From Glycomyces amatae (lineage in GTDB: Bacteria > Actinomycetota > Actinomycetes > Mycobacteriales > Micromonosporaceae), in NCBI RefSeq assembly GCF_020991375.1, contig NZ_JAJLQZ010000005.1, positions 186,001 to 250,000 of the forward strand: 64,000 bases of DNA, written 5' to 3'. The notes beneath the pieces are model-generated. The model saw nothing but the letters and a program-made list of their open reading frames with translations, was not told the origin of the DNA and made no database searches. Position numbers and translations under genes: made by a program. Of this stretch, positions 9,701-17,602 are shown in pieces; positions within the stretch are counted from its first letter, which is position 1; the number at the start of each line of letters is the position of its first letter.

Positions 9701-10143
9701 TCGGGGGCGAAGGAGCCGTTGCGGATCATCGCCGACTCGAGGACGGCGGCGGCGGCGAACGCGAGCCCGTGGACGGCGACCCAGGCGTCGAGGTGCCGCA
9801 GGCGGACGGCCGGGTCGATCGTGTTGTGCACCCGCCGGTGCGCCTCGGTGCTCTCCAGCAGGTGCATCACGGCGGCCGCGCCGACCGGGTCGGGCCGCCC
9901 CTCCAGGTGGGCGGTCATCGCCGCCGCGTACTTCTCGTTCGCCCGCCTGGCGAGGCCCGCGTCCAGCTGCGGGCGCTTCTCGGCGATCCGCCGGGCCACC
10001 GCTTCGGCCGCGCTCGGGTCGACCGCGGTGTCGAAGTCGGTGTTGGCGACGTCGCGCCCGCGCCGGGGCGGCACGTGCCGCCGCCACTTCGCGGGGAGGC
10101 TGAGCCGGTCTTCGTCGGGGCGGGGCGTCTCGGACTGTTCCAT
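6769..10143 (-). CDS. DUF4132 domain protein (MolR-like)
   Basis: A 1,124-residue cytoplasmic protein. The start is the ATG at 10143 (MEQSETPRP), since the frame upstream of it reads as non-coding. The N-terminal two thirds are Ala/Leu-rich helical repeats of HEAT-like character. The C-terminal part from about residue 760 (KALKEEAGRQIEVVAERLGL, then LVPDFGLDGETSLVLDYGPR) matches DUF4132, the domain of E. coli MolR-type proteins, and ends with GWWVEPGFHYPLPEGGF. The function of the family is not settled; molybdate and metal links have been proposed. It stands alone, divergent from clpS. Confidence 0.85.
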   Translation of the reverse strand: MEQSETPRPDEDRLSLPAKWRRHVPPRRGRDVANTDFDTAVDPSAAEAVARRIAEKRPQLDAGLARRANEKYAAAMTAHLEGRPDPVGAAAVMHLLESTEAHRRVHNTIDPAVRLRHLDAWVAVHGLAFAAAAVLESAMIRNGSFAPDDRAIAEGNLGTYLYWDQPEGWLAAQPAVHRLRSLLAAAPEAEYREAAAAVGARRTDPERRIGAALLLPTEADWVREAFEAGTGYFDRRRVDDWMLWSIAADPLHQELVERHGVNPDRIDERNLAPLLEGLGAAALPVLASLLEWRFARMSKPARAALMTAIGLLPSDEAVGCLVDRLALPGVLTAVMAAAERFPHRTLRAVAARAGEAGPAERERLAGVVRSSPALGAALPEAGERTREAVAALLDASDRVPDAPADALPPLLVTPPWKGKRRKGVVIEGLAPASETGVVWADADEERRWATVGDDHPYTRYDADKPKQLLAFLEEHPGYDHLLMFLSWGKAEDAEPFLDRWQGTASHPAGRDLMRLLGRFGPRVADRVTDLAKGRSGLAEVLVPIRSPAVARIAADWLARSKSLVPVAKRWFDRHADASALLLVPDALGGDAAARRAATVALRHLIAEQGAEAVTAAAKAYGEAAAEAIGALAATDPLDPLDARIPRPPAWATPTMLPQVILKGRESALPPEAVGHLTTVLALDSPQLPYAGVEVVTEACDPASLTRFSWKLFELWTDVGAPSKDGWAFTQLARFADDDTVAKIAALVRRWPGQGQHKRAVTGLEVLGAIGSETSLRALHGISRKVEFKALKEEAGRQIEVVAERLGLTAEQLADRLVPDFGLDGETSLVLDYGPRRFTVGFDEELRPFVSDGDGTPLKRLPKPGAEDDAAAAEAAYERFAQLKKDLRTVAKEQVRRLEHAMVAGRAWTVPEFEEFFSGHPLMRHLARRLVWLAETGAGSFGFRLAEDRTVADVEDDRRDLPGDASIRLAHPVMLGDRLADWAEVFADYEILQPFRQLARPVADFTAEELESGRITRFDGATLKSGSVLGLAKWGWRRGASNGWWVEPGFHYPLPEGGFVVVSLDPGIESYEGRVDAAQVQTVVSVRLSASADYAASGEGDHPTGVDAVTAAEVLGALTRITAAS

Positions 10144-10304
10144 GCCGCGCAGCCTAGAGCGGCGGGCCGACACGCCGTCGCCCGCGCGTTCGAACAGTGA
10201 TGGCGTTGAGCGCGTTGGCGACAGTCGGGACGGTCCGGGCCGCGGCGCGCGGCGGCCCGGGTCCCGCAGGCGGCGCCCGCCGACCCGATGGCAGCATTGA
10301 CGCC

Positions 10305-10652
10305 GTGTCCGTCCAGTCCTCATCCGTCACCACCGCCCCGCCGGGCGGCGTCCTGGCCGCCCCGGTCGAGGCCGAGCGCGCGGCCCCGGCCGCGACGCCC
10401 GCCGAGACCGCCGAACCCGACCTCCCGTGGGTCACGATCGTGCACAACGACCCGGTCAACCTCATGAGCTACGTGTCGTACGTCTTCCGCAGCTACTTCG
10501 GGTTCACCGAGGACAAGGCCGAGCGGCTCATGCTCGACGTCCACCACAAGGGGCGCGCGGTCGTCTCCAGCGGCACCCGCGAGGCGATGGAGCGCGACGT
10601 GCAGGCCATGCACGGCTACGGCCTCTGGGCGACTCTGAGCCAGGACCGCTGA
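10305..10652 (+). CDS. clpS: ATP-dependent Clp protease adaptor ClpS
   Basis: A 115-residue adaptor that delivers N-end-rule substrates (proteins with destabilising N-terminal residues) to the ClpAP/ClpCP protease in the cytoplasm. The core [16 protein letters not shown] holds the NDP...N binding-pocket motif (residues 48-52), and [20 protein letters not shown] is the second conserved segment. The N-terminal 40 residues are a flexible Ala/Pro extension. GTG 10305 is used; other starts further up in the same frame lack ribosome-binding sites. It overlaps the DUF2017 gene by one base (TGATG), an order conserved in actinobacteria. Confidence 0.93.
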   Translation: MSVQSSSVTTAPPGGVLAAPVEAERAAPAATPAETAEPDLPWVTIVHNDPVNLMSYVSYVFRSYFGFTEDKAERLMLDVHHKGRAVVSSGTREAMERDVQAMHGYGLWATLSQDR

Positions 10653-11224
10653 TGGCCCGCCACTTCGAGCCCCGGCCCGGCGGCGGCGCCGCGATCACCT
10701 TCGAGCCGTTCGAGACCGCCCTCCTGCGCGACTGCGCCGAGCAGCTCCTCGACCTGCTCGGCCCCGAGGACGGGCCCGAGGACCCGCTCGCCTCGGCCCT
10801 GCGGCAGGGGCCCAGCGAGGCCCCCGAGGACCCGGCGCTGGCCCGGCTCCTGCCCGACGCCTACGGCGACCGCGACGACGAGGCGCGCGCCGCTTCGGCG
10901 GAGTTCCGCCGCTTCACCGAGAACGACCTGCGCGCCCGCAAGCGGTCCGACGCCCTCGCGGTGCTCGCCTCGCTCGACGAGGCCGAGCCGGCGGCGGGCT
11001 CCCGCGACGCGGACGTGCGCCTCGGCCCCGACCGGTGCCGCCAGTGGCTCGGCGCCCTCAACGACCTCCGGCTCACCCTCGCCTCCCGCCTGGGCATCGC
11101 CGCCGAGGGCGACGACCGCGCGCTCCTGAAGCTGCCCGACGACGACCCGCGCCAGGCCGCCGCGGCCGTCTACTTCTGGCTGACCTGGCTCCAGGACGAC
11201 CTCGTCGAGGCGATGATGCGGTGA
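10652..11224 (+). CDS. DUF2017 family protein
   Basis: A 190-residue soluble protein matching DUF2017, which is almost always encoded directly after clpS in actinobacteria. It starts [12 protein letters not shown]. Conserved features are LLRDCAEQLLDLL near the N-terminus, LLPDAYGDRDDEARAASAEF in the middle and WLGALNDLRLTLASRLGI toward the C-terminus. The start overlaps the clpS stop by one base, so translation is coupled. The role is unknown; the constant pairing suggests a part in ClpS-dependent proteolysis. Confidence 0.88.
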   Translation: MARHFEPRPGGGAAITFEPFETALLRDCAEQLLDLLGPEDGPEDPLASALRQGPSEAPEDPALARLLPDAYGDRDDEARAASAEFRRFTENDLRARKRSDALAVLASLDEAEPAAGSRDADVRLGPDRCRQWLGALNDLRLTLASRLGIAAEGDDRALLKLPDDDPRQAAAAVYFWLTWLQDDLVEAMMR

Positions 11225-11748
11225 GGAGCGGACCGCCGCGGCCGACGGACCGGAACTCTCGGAACCACAGTGGCCAGAGTGGAATGACCTTGACGGATCC
11301 ACCTGGGGCGCAACGGCTCGACGCACCCGATGCAACCGGTTGCGGCGTGTCCGCAGATGAAGTTCTGGTAACGAATTCGCCAATGGGGCCGGGCGTTTCC
11401 GCGTCGCGTCCGGCGCGGTCGCGCGCCTCGCCGTCCGATGTGACTAGCGCGCGCTACGTCGTCCCAGTTCAGGGCCCGCGCCGCACCCGGCGTGGAACCG
11501 GTTGCGCGCCGGGCGTCCGAGAGGTGTCGGATGCCCGGATTCAGAACGGAGTGTTTATCATTGCCCCATCCTCGCGCCGCAGGGTCCGGCCAGGGCGGAC
11601 CCGTGGTCGCGGCTGACGCAGAGAGCGCTCACCTGTCGACGGGGCGCCGGCTCGGGGGACGCGAGAAGGGCTCTGCATCTGTTAGCCTCGATCGTGTCAA
11701 ACGGCTCATCGTCGTATATAAGTCGTAATATTCACATAAGGCGATTCC
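11225..11748 (+). other. 524-bp intergenic region with two LacI-type palindromes
   Basis: No convincing gene. It holds two AACCGGTTGCG elements (11332-11343 and 11494-11506), moderately AT-rich pockets, and ends in an AT-rich promoter region (TATATA at 11715-11720) in front of the first ESX-like gene. Short ORFs here have poor codon use and no ribosome-binding sites. Confidence 0.6.
11332..11343. promoter_or_regulatory. LacI-family-like operator GCAACCGGTTGC
   Basis: A perfect 12-bp palindrome with the AACCGGTT core typical of LacI-family operators in actinobacteria. A second, less symmetric copy (GGAACCGGTTGCG) lies at 11494-11506. No LacI regulator or sugar gene is adjacent; the nearest downstream gene encodes an ESX-like protein. 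Confidence 0.45.
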
Positions 11749-12072
11749 ATGGCTGAACGAGTAATCGATCCCGAAGCGCTCGAGGAGTACCGGGCGCTCA
11801 TCCGCGAGCAGTTGGACCACCTCGACTCGATCATCCCCAAGCTCGAGAACGGTCAGAGCCTCGGCCGCGCGCCCGCCTTCGGGCAGATGGACGCGTCCCA
11901 GGCCGCCCACGAGAGCTACGCCCAGTTCCACCAGACGACCTGGGACAACCTCCAGGACCTCCGCGAGGCGCTGCACGGCATGATCACGACCCTCAACGAC
12001 TCCGCCGAGCTGGCCGAGGAGTCCGACCAGGCCGCCGAGGACGAGATGAACCGGTATGAGTCGGCCCTCTGA
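11749..12072 (+). CDS. Small helical ESX-like protein
   Basis: A 107-residue, all-helical acidic protein without a signal peptide, similar in size to WXG100 (EsxA/B-like) proteins. It has two helical stretches (EYRALIREQLDHLDSIIPKL and QTTWDNLQDLREALHGMITT) joined by a short linker, but no strict W-x-G. It ends in an acidic tail (EESDQAAEDEMNRYESAL). The ATG follows an AT-rich promoter region. It lies 79 bp before the large WxG/Gly-rich protein and probably forms a pair or an export chaperone with it, by analogy with type VII substrates. No T7SS core gene is present in the window. Confidence 0.65.
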   Translation: MAERVIDPEALEEYRALIREQLDHLDSIIPKLENGQSLGRAPAFGQMDASQAAHESYAQFHQTTWDNLQDLREALHGMITTLNDSAELAEESDQAAEDEMNRYESAL

Positions 12073-12151
12073 CGCCACCGCCCGCACCGGTCGCCGCCCG
12101 GGGCGGCGCCGGCCCGACACCTTCCCGCCGGCCGAGAGCGAGTAGCAGCCG

Positions 12152-14209
12152 ATGTCCGAAGAAGAACCCGATTTCGAGCGCAAGGACTACGGCGACCTCT
12201 CCGAGGGCCAGTCCGGCGCCGACTACCAGACCGCCGCGAACGACCTGCGGGTCAGCCCGCAGTGCAGCCACGACTCGTGCACCAACAGCACCGAGGACCC
12301 CGCCGAGCCCGCGTGGGTCAAGCTCATGTCCGCGGTGCCGCAGGCGAACCAGATCAGCAGCCTCAAGGCCGCCCGCGAGGGCACCATGATGCTGCCGGAG
12401 GGCCAGACCATCCAGAGCATGGTCGCCTCGATCCGGCCCCAGCCCGAGGCCGATTACGCGCTCGACACCATCCGGGACGAGTGGATCGACTTCCGCGAGG
12501 ACTTCATCACCATCGCCCCGAAGCTGGAGCAGGGCCTCACGACGCTCTCCGGCTTCTGGAAGGGCACCGACTTCGACGCCTTCGAGGAGCAGGCCGAGAC
12601 GGTCCTGAAGAACTGCAAGACCATCGCGGGCGACATCGCGGGGGAGAACGGCGACGGCGGCGTCGTCAAGCTGCTCGACGACAAGCAGCTGGAGATCTAC
12701 GACCAGCAGGGCGGCACCTCCTGCGTCTACCCCGCGCCCAAGTTCTACATGCAGGGCACCAGCTGCGGCTCGCACCAGATCCACATCCGCCCGCCGTTCT
12801 TCAAGAACTGCGAGATCCACAAGAACGACGAGATCAAGAAGGCCGTCGAACTGGCCGGCTTCGACCCCACCGTCATCGACGAGGTGCAGGAGGGGCGCGA
12901 GACCACCTACAACCGGTGGCTCGAGTACGTCAACGCCAACCCCGACTACGAGGAGGGCGGCGTCAAGGGCGAGGCCCTGGCGAAGCAGAAGGCCGACGAG
13001 TTCGCCGACCGCCGCCTGATCTCCCTGGGCGCGCAGGGCTCCGAGCAGCTCGAGGAGGAGTCCGCCCGCGTCAACGAGGAGGTCACCGAGCGCCACTCCA
13101 ACGCCGAGGCCCACGTCCAGGAGATCACCCCGGACGTCCGCAAGGGCGAGGCGACGACGTTCAACGACGGCGAGACCCCGCCGTTCGACAGCGGCGGCCT
13201 CGACATCGGCGACGGCGGCGGGATGCCCGACCTCGACGGGACCGGCGGCATCGACGGGATGCAGACGCCCGGCGAGCTCAAGTCCCTCAGCGGCGGCGGC
13301 CTCGACGGGACCGGCGGCGGCCCGGGCGGCGGGGGCCTGGACAGCACCAGGCCCACGATGCCGAACAGCGGGAGCCTCAACGGCCTCAACGACGAGAACC
13401 CGTTCGGCTCCAACATCCCCGACCCCGACAACGTCACCGGCGGCACCCTGAGCACGCCCAGCAGCAGCGAACTGCCGCCCGGGTCGAACCTCTCGGGCCT
13501 CAACGGGACGCCGCCCGGGGCGGACTACTCCGGGAGCGACCTCGCCGGCCTCGACGACAACCCCTGGAGCGCCGGGACCGACCCCGACGACATCTCCGGC
13601 GGCCTCGCGAGCGGCGGCGGCCTCGGCTCCCCGCCCGGCGGCATCAGCACGGGCGGCCTCAGCGGCGGCGGCCTGGGCGGCACCGGCGGCGGCACGCCCC
13701 CGAGCTCCTTCGGCGGGCCCGGCCTCGGCGGCACGACCGGCTACACGCCGCGCCGCGGCTCCACCTCCGGTCTCAACGGGCCGCGCAAGCTCGGCGGCAC
13801 GGACGGCACCGGGCCGCGCAAGATCGGCGGCAAGCTCGACCCCGGCCGGACGACCTCGGGGCTCCCGGGCGGCTCGGGCAAGGGCGGCAGCCTCGGCGGC
13901 CCGCCCGGCTCGTCGGGCCGCGGCAGCGGCCTGAGCGGCCTGAGCGGCGGCTCCGGTTCCGGTTCCGGCTCGGGGGCCGGCCGCGGCCTCGGCGCGGGCG
14001 GGGTCGGCGCGGCCGGCGCCGCCGGAGCGGCCGGTGCCGGAGCGGGCAAGGGCGGCGTCTCCGGCGCCCACGGCATGATGGCGCCCGGCGTCGGGGCCGG
14101 CGCCCGGCGGGACGACGACCAGGAGTCCGAGCGCCAGTTCTGGATCGCCGAGGACGAGGACGTCTGGGGCGGCGGTCCCGAGGACGAAGAGGAAGACCCG
14201 TACGCGTAG
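12152..14209 (+). CDS. WxG-containing, Gly-rich type VII secretion substrate-like protein
   Basis: A 685-residue protein without a signal peptide. Residues 1-340 are helical and contain W-K-G at 136-138 (SGFWKGTDFDAF), as in WXG/PPE-type ESX substrates, plus two short Cys-containing segments (PQCSHDSC and NCKTIAGD). Residues about 345-650 are low-complexity repeats rich in Gly, Ser, Leu and Pro (GGLxGTGGG, SGLNG, GPRKLGG, GPRKIGG). The acidic end FWIAEDEDVWGGG...EEDPYA resembles tails of actinobacterial ESX-associated proteins. It is probably exported together with the 107-residue partner. The role (wall or surface) is inferred only from this composition. Confidence 0.72.
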   Translation: MSEEEPDFERKDYGDLSEGQSGADYQTAANDLRVSPQCSHDSCTNSTEDPAEPAWVKLMSAVPQANQISSLKAAREGTMMLPEGQTIQSMVASIRPQPEADYALDTIRDEWIDFREDFITIAPKLEQGLTTLSGFWKGTDFDAFEEQAETVLKNCKTIAGDIAGENGDGGVVKLLDDKQLEIYDQQGGTSCVYPAPKFYMQGTSCGSHQIHIRPPFFKNCEIHKNDEIKKAVELAGFDPTVIDEVQEGRETTYNRWLEYVNANPDYEEGGVKGEALAKQKADEFADRRLISLGAQGSEQLEEESARVNEEVTERHSNAEAHVQEITPDVRKGEATTFNDGETPPFDSGGLDIGDGGGMPDLDGTGGIDGMQTPGELKSLSGGGLDGTGGGPGGGGLDSTRPTMPNSGSLNGLNDENPFGSNIPDPDNVTGGTLSTPSSSELPPGSNLSGLNGTPPGADYSGSDLAGLDDNPWSAGTDPDDISGGLASGGGLGSPPGGISTGGLSGGGLGGTGGGTPPSSFGGPGLGGTTGYTPRRGSTSGLNGPRKLGGTDGTGPRKIGGKLDPGRTTSGLPGGSGKGGSLGGPPGSSGRGSGLSGLSGGSGSGSGSGAGRGLGAGGVGAAGAAGAAGAGAGKGGVSGAHGMMAPGVGAGARRDDDQESERQFWIAEDEDVWGGGPEDEEEDPYA

Positions 14210-14254
14210 GCCGACAGGCCCGGCGACACCGCCGGGCCCGGCCGCCGCAGCGCG

Positions 14255-14288
14255 AAGGCCGCCGACCGGAACCCCGGTCGGCGGCCTT
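14255..14288. terminator. Bidirectional hairpin terminator
   Basis: AAGGCCGCCGACCGG / CCGGTCGGCGGCCTT is a perfect 15-bp stem with a 4-base loop between the convergent Gly-rich gene and mmpL. Confidence 0.85.
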
Positions 14289-14302
14289 CCACGTTGCGGC
14301 GC

Positions 14303-16732
14303 CTACCCCTTCGCCGCGGGCTGCGCCTCCTGCTCGACGTGGGGGTGGCGGCGCTCCAGAGAGGCGCCCTCCACGTCCACATCGGGCAGGATCCGGTCGA
14401 GCCACTTCGGCAGCCACCAGGCCTTGTCGCCCGCGAGGTGCATGAGCGCCGGGATGAGCAGCATCCGCACCACGAACGCGTCGACCAGGACGCCGAAGGC
14501 CATCGCGAAGCCGATCGGCCGGATCATCGCGCTGTGGGAGAACATGAACCCGCCGAACACGGCGATCATGATGATCGCCGCCGCGGTGACCACCGCGCGC
14601 CCGGCGTGCAGGCCCTGCACGACCGCGAGCCGCGCGGGCGCGCCGTGCGCGTACGCCTCCCGCATCCCCGAGCCCAGGAACAGCATGTAGTCCATCGCGA
14701 GTCCGAACAGGATGCCCACGAGCAGGGTGGGCAGGAAGTTCAGGATCGGGCCGGGGCTCTCCACGCCGAACACGTCGGCGAGCCAGCCCCACTGGTAGAT
14801 CGCGACCACGCCGCCGAGCGCGGCGAAGTAGGACAGGATGAACCCGAAGGTCGCGATGACCGGCACGTAGATCGACCGGAACACCAGGATCAGGATGATC
14901 AGCGACAGGCCCACGACCACCAGGAGGTACAGCGGCAGCGCTTCGGCGAGCTTGTCGGAGATGTCGATGTTGCCGCTGGCCGAGCCCGCGACGCCGATGT
15001 CGTAGACCCCTTTGACGGGGGAGAGGTCCCGCAGCGTGTGCACCAGGTCCTCGGTGGACTCGCTGGTGGGCCCGTCCTCGGGCACGACCTGGAACGCGGC
15101 GACCGTGCCGTCCTCGTTGGCCCCGATGGGGGCCACCGCGACCACGTCGTCCTGCTCGAACAGGGCCTGGGCGATCGCGATCTGGTGGTCCACGATCGCG
15201 GCCTCGTCCGCCGAGGGCGGCAGGTCGGCGACCACCAGCAGCGGGCCGTTGACGCCCGCGCCGAAGGACTCGGACACGGTCTGGTAGGCCTGGTACTGCG
15301 TCGAGTCGTGCGCCTCGGTCGACCCGTCGGGCAGGTTCAGCCGCAGGTCGAGCGCGGGGATCGCGAGGACCAGCAGCCCGGCCACGCCGGCGACGACGAT
15401 GCCGAGCGCGCCGAGCACCGTGAACTGCCGCGGCTCCTTCGCCGCCTTCGCGGGCCTCGCGCCCCCGGCGACGGCGGCCCGGTCCTTCCGGCCCAGGACC
15501 CGCTTCCCGACGAGCGCGAGCAGCGCCGGGGTGAGCGTCACGGCCACCAGGACGGCGACGACGATGCACATCGCGCCGACGGTGCCCATGAGGCCGAGGA
15601 AGGGGATGCCGGTGACGTTGAGCGCCAGCAGCGCGATCACCACGGTCGCCCCGGCGAACACCACGGCGTTGCCGGAGGTGCCGTTCGCGAGCGGGATCGA
15701 CTCCTCCAGGTCGTAGCCGTCCTTGAGCTGGCGGCGGTGGCGGTTGATGATGAACAGCGAGTAGTCGATGCCCACGGCCAGGCCCAGCATGATGCCGAGG
15801 ATCGGCGTCACCGACGCCATCTCGACCGCGCCCGACAGCGACATCGCGAACAGCGCGCCGACCCCGACGCCCACGAGCGCGTTGACGAGCGGCAGCCCGG
15901 CCCCGATGAGGGTGCCCAGCATGACGATGAGGACCACCGCGGCCACGACCAGGCCGACGACCTCGCCGACGCCGAAGACGTCCGGGACGCCCCCGGCGAT
16001 CTCGGTGGAGTAGTCGACCTGGACGCCCTCGATGTCCGCGTCGTCGAACACGCCCGTCAGGCCCGACTTGGTCTCGTCGGAGAGCGCCATGGAGTCGTCG
16101 CTGAACTGCACCTGCGCGACCGCCGCGGTCCCGTCCTCGGAGACGACGCGGATCTCCGCGGCCGTCGCCATCAGGGCCGCGCCCTGCTCGAGTGCGGCCT
16201 GCTGCTCCTGGATCGCCGCGAACCCGGCGTCGAGCTCGGCCTGCTGCGCGTCGAGCTCGGCCCGGGCCTGCTCGATCGTGCCGGCCTCCTCGGCGGCCGC
16301 GCGGGCCGCGTCGAGCTCCGCCTGCGCGGCCTCCAGCTCGGCCAGTCCGGCCTCGAGCTCGGCCGCCCCCGAGGCCATCGCCTCGGCCTGGGCGGCCTGC
16401 TCGAACGGGTCGACGACGCCCTCGACCCCCTCGACCTCGGCCGCCTCGTCCAGGGCCGCGCCGATCGCCTCCTGCTGCTCGGGCGTGAAGGCGCCGTCCT
16501 CGGCCTGGAAGACGATGGTGCCCGACCCGCCCGAGGCCTCGGGGAACTCCTCGGCGAGCCGGTCGGTCACCTCCGAGGTCGGCGTGTCGGGGATGGTGAA
16601 GGCGGTGGCGAGCGTCCCGCCCCCGAGCGCGTAGGCGGCGCCCGCGGCGGCGAGTACGAGCACCCACACCGCGATCACCGTCTTCGCGCGCCGGGCGGCG
16701 GCGCGTCCTATCCGGAACAGCAGTTCGGCCAT
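14303..16732 (-). CDS. MMPL family (RND-type) transporter
   Basis: An 809-residue inner-membrane transporter of the MmpL type, which uses the proton-motive force to export lipids or drugs. One TM helix near residues 18-38 is followed by a periplasmic domain with an Ala/Glu-rich coiled coil (about 115-180). A block of five TM helices follows with the conserved GIDYSLFI near residue 325, then a second periplasmic domain (about 450-560) and a final TM block with AMDYMLFLGSGMREAY. The ribosome-binding site GAAGGA sits 4-5 bases before the ATG. It lies 42 bases downstream of a TetR gene on the same strand, so the TetR is likely a local repressor of this pump. The substrate is not predictable. Confidence 0.92.
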   Translation of the reverse strand: MAELLFRIGRAAARRAKTVIAVWVLVLAAAGAAYALGGGTLATAFTIPDTPTSEVTDRLAEEFPEASGGSGTIVFQAEDGAFTPEQQEAIGAALDEAAEVEGVEGVVDPFEQAAQAEAMASGAAELEAGLAELEAAQAELDAARAAAEEAGTIEQARAELDAQQAELDAGFAAIQEQQAALEQGAALMATAAEIRVVSEDGTAAVAQVQFSDDSMALSDETKSGLTGVFDDADIEGVQVDYSTEIAGGVPDVFGVGEVVGLVVAAVVLIVMLGTLIGAGLPLVNALVGVGVGALFAMSLSGAVEMASVTPILGIMLGLAVGIDYSLFIINRHRRQLKDGYDLEESIPLANGTSGNAVVFAGATVVIALLALNVTGIPFLGLMGTVGAMCIVVAVLVAVTLTPALLALVGKRVLGRKDRAAVAGGARPAKAAKEPRQFTVLGALGIVVAGVAGLLVLAIPALDLRLNLPDGSTEAHDSTQYQAYQTVSESFGAGVNGPLLVVADLPPSADEAAIVDHQIAIAQALFEQDDVVAVAPIGANEDGTVAAFQVVPEDGPTSESTEDLVHTLRDLSPVKGVYDIGVAGSASGNIDISDKLAEALPLYLLVVVGLSLIILILVFRSIYVPVIATFGFILSYFAALGGVVAIYQWGWLADVFGVESPGPILNFLPTLLVGILFGLAMDYMLFLGSGMREAYAHGAPARLAVVQGLHAGRAVVTAAAIIMIAVFGGFMFSHSAMIRPIGFAMAFGVLVDAFVVRMLLIPALMHLAGDKAWWLPKWLDRILPDVDVEGASLERRHPHVEQEAQPAAKG

Positions 16733-16774
16733 GGCAGTCCTTCGGGTGTTGTGGACGGATTCTTGGAGTCGGCG

Positions 16775-17407
16775 CTAGACGGCGGCGTGGCCGTTTCGCA
16801 CCTTGTCGAGCAGGCGGTCCAGGAGCTCGCGCCACACGCGGTGGGAGTGCTCGTCGACCACGGCGCCGGTGGCGTCGTACCAGTGGCGGTGGACCACGAT
16901 GAGGCCGCTCGCGACCGAGGCGACCAGCAGGTGCACGCTCAGCTCGTCGGCCTCGGGGCGGCGCTCGGCGATCTGGCCCACCAGGAGCGTGCACAGCTCG
17001 GTGAACGCGCCCAGGAGCATGGCGGCCGAGCGCGGCGGGGGCGGGTCCTGGACACCGCCGAAGACCCGCGTCAGGTACGCCATCGGCTCGACGAGCTCGA
17101 TGTCGCGCAGGGTGGCGGCGAGCTCGTCCAGGATCGAGGCGCCCTCGCCCGCGGCGGAGCCGAGGGCGACCTGCTCGAACAGGCCGCCCAGGAGTTCGCC
17201 GCAGACGATGATGAGGAGGTCGTCGAGGGTCGCGAAGTGGTTGAAGACGGTGCGCCGCGAGACGCCCGCCCGCTCCGCCAACTCCTCGACGGTGAAGTCC
17301 GTGCTCTCGGTCTCCCGCATGAGCGCGGCCGCCGCGTCGATGATCGCGCGGTGGCGCCGCTCCCGCAGCAGCGAGCGGCGGTCGGTGGTCGGCGGAGTCG
17401 GCGGCAC
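16775..17407 (-). CDS. TetR family regulator of the mmpL operon
   Basis: A 210-residue repressor. The helix-turn-helix is in residues 15-60 (RRHRAIIDAAAALM, then FTVEELAERAGVSRRTVFNHF), and the C-terminal ligand domain is helical. GTG 17407 is the start, since a -35 TTGCAC (17442-17437), 17-bp spacer and -10 TAGGGT (17419-17414) place transcription initiation at this codon, giving a leaderless message. A palindrome (17429-17441) covers the promoter, so it very probably represses itself and the mmpL gene behind it. Confidence 0.9.
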   Translation of the reverse strand: MPPTPPTTDRRSLLRERRHRAIIDAAAALMRETESTDFTVEELAERAGVSRRTVFNHFATLDDLLIIVCGELLGGLFEQVALGSAAGEGASILDELAATLRDIELVEPMAYLTRVFGGVQDPPPPRSAAMLLGAFTELCTLLVGQIAERRPEADELSVHLLVASVASGLIVVHRHWYDATGAVVDEHSHRVWRELLDRLLDKVRNGHAAV

Positions 17408-17428
17408 GGGGCCACCCTACCCACTCGG

Positions 17429-17441
17429 TGCACTCAGTGCA
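17429..17441. promoter_or_regulatory. TetR operator overlapping the tetR-mmpL promoter
   Basis: TGCACT-C-AGTGCA is a perfect palindrome overlapping the -35 box TTGCAC and the start of the spacer of the minus-strand promoter described for the TetR gene. Confidence 0.65.
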
Positions 17442-17602
17442 AATTGTTCACCGGTCGTTCGCCGTGACGCCTCCCGCAGGCCCGCCGCCGGGGCCTTGCG
17501 CGACCGCACGCGGGTTATGTAAATTGAAGAAATTAAATATCACGATCATCGATGCCCCTGGCCCCGAACGATCGTGGTCCCCTCCGTACGAAGGAGCGAC
17601 GC
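17442..17602 (+). promoter_or_regulatory. AT-rich promoter region of the pectate lyase gene
   Basis: Within this divergent region, 17514-17541 is strikingly AT-rich for the genome. A possible promoter is TTGCGC (17496-17501), an 18-bp spacer and TAAATT (17520-17525). The ribosome-binding site GAAGGAG precedes the ATG at 17603. No clear operator is seen. Confidence 0.45.

Noticed and set aside
11279-11728. Short plus-strand ORFs before the ESX-like gene
   Set aside because: Poor codon bias, no ribosome-binding sites, overlapping the predicted promoter.
13145-14130. Repeated Gly-rich DNA as a possible CRISPR or mobile repeat
   Set aside because: Repeats are short, variable, in frame and encode the low-complexity tail of the WxG protein; no spacer structure.
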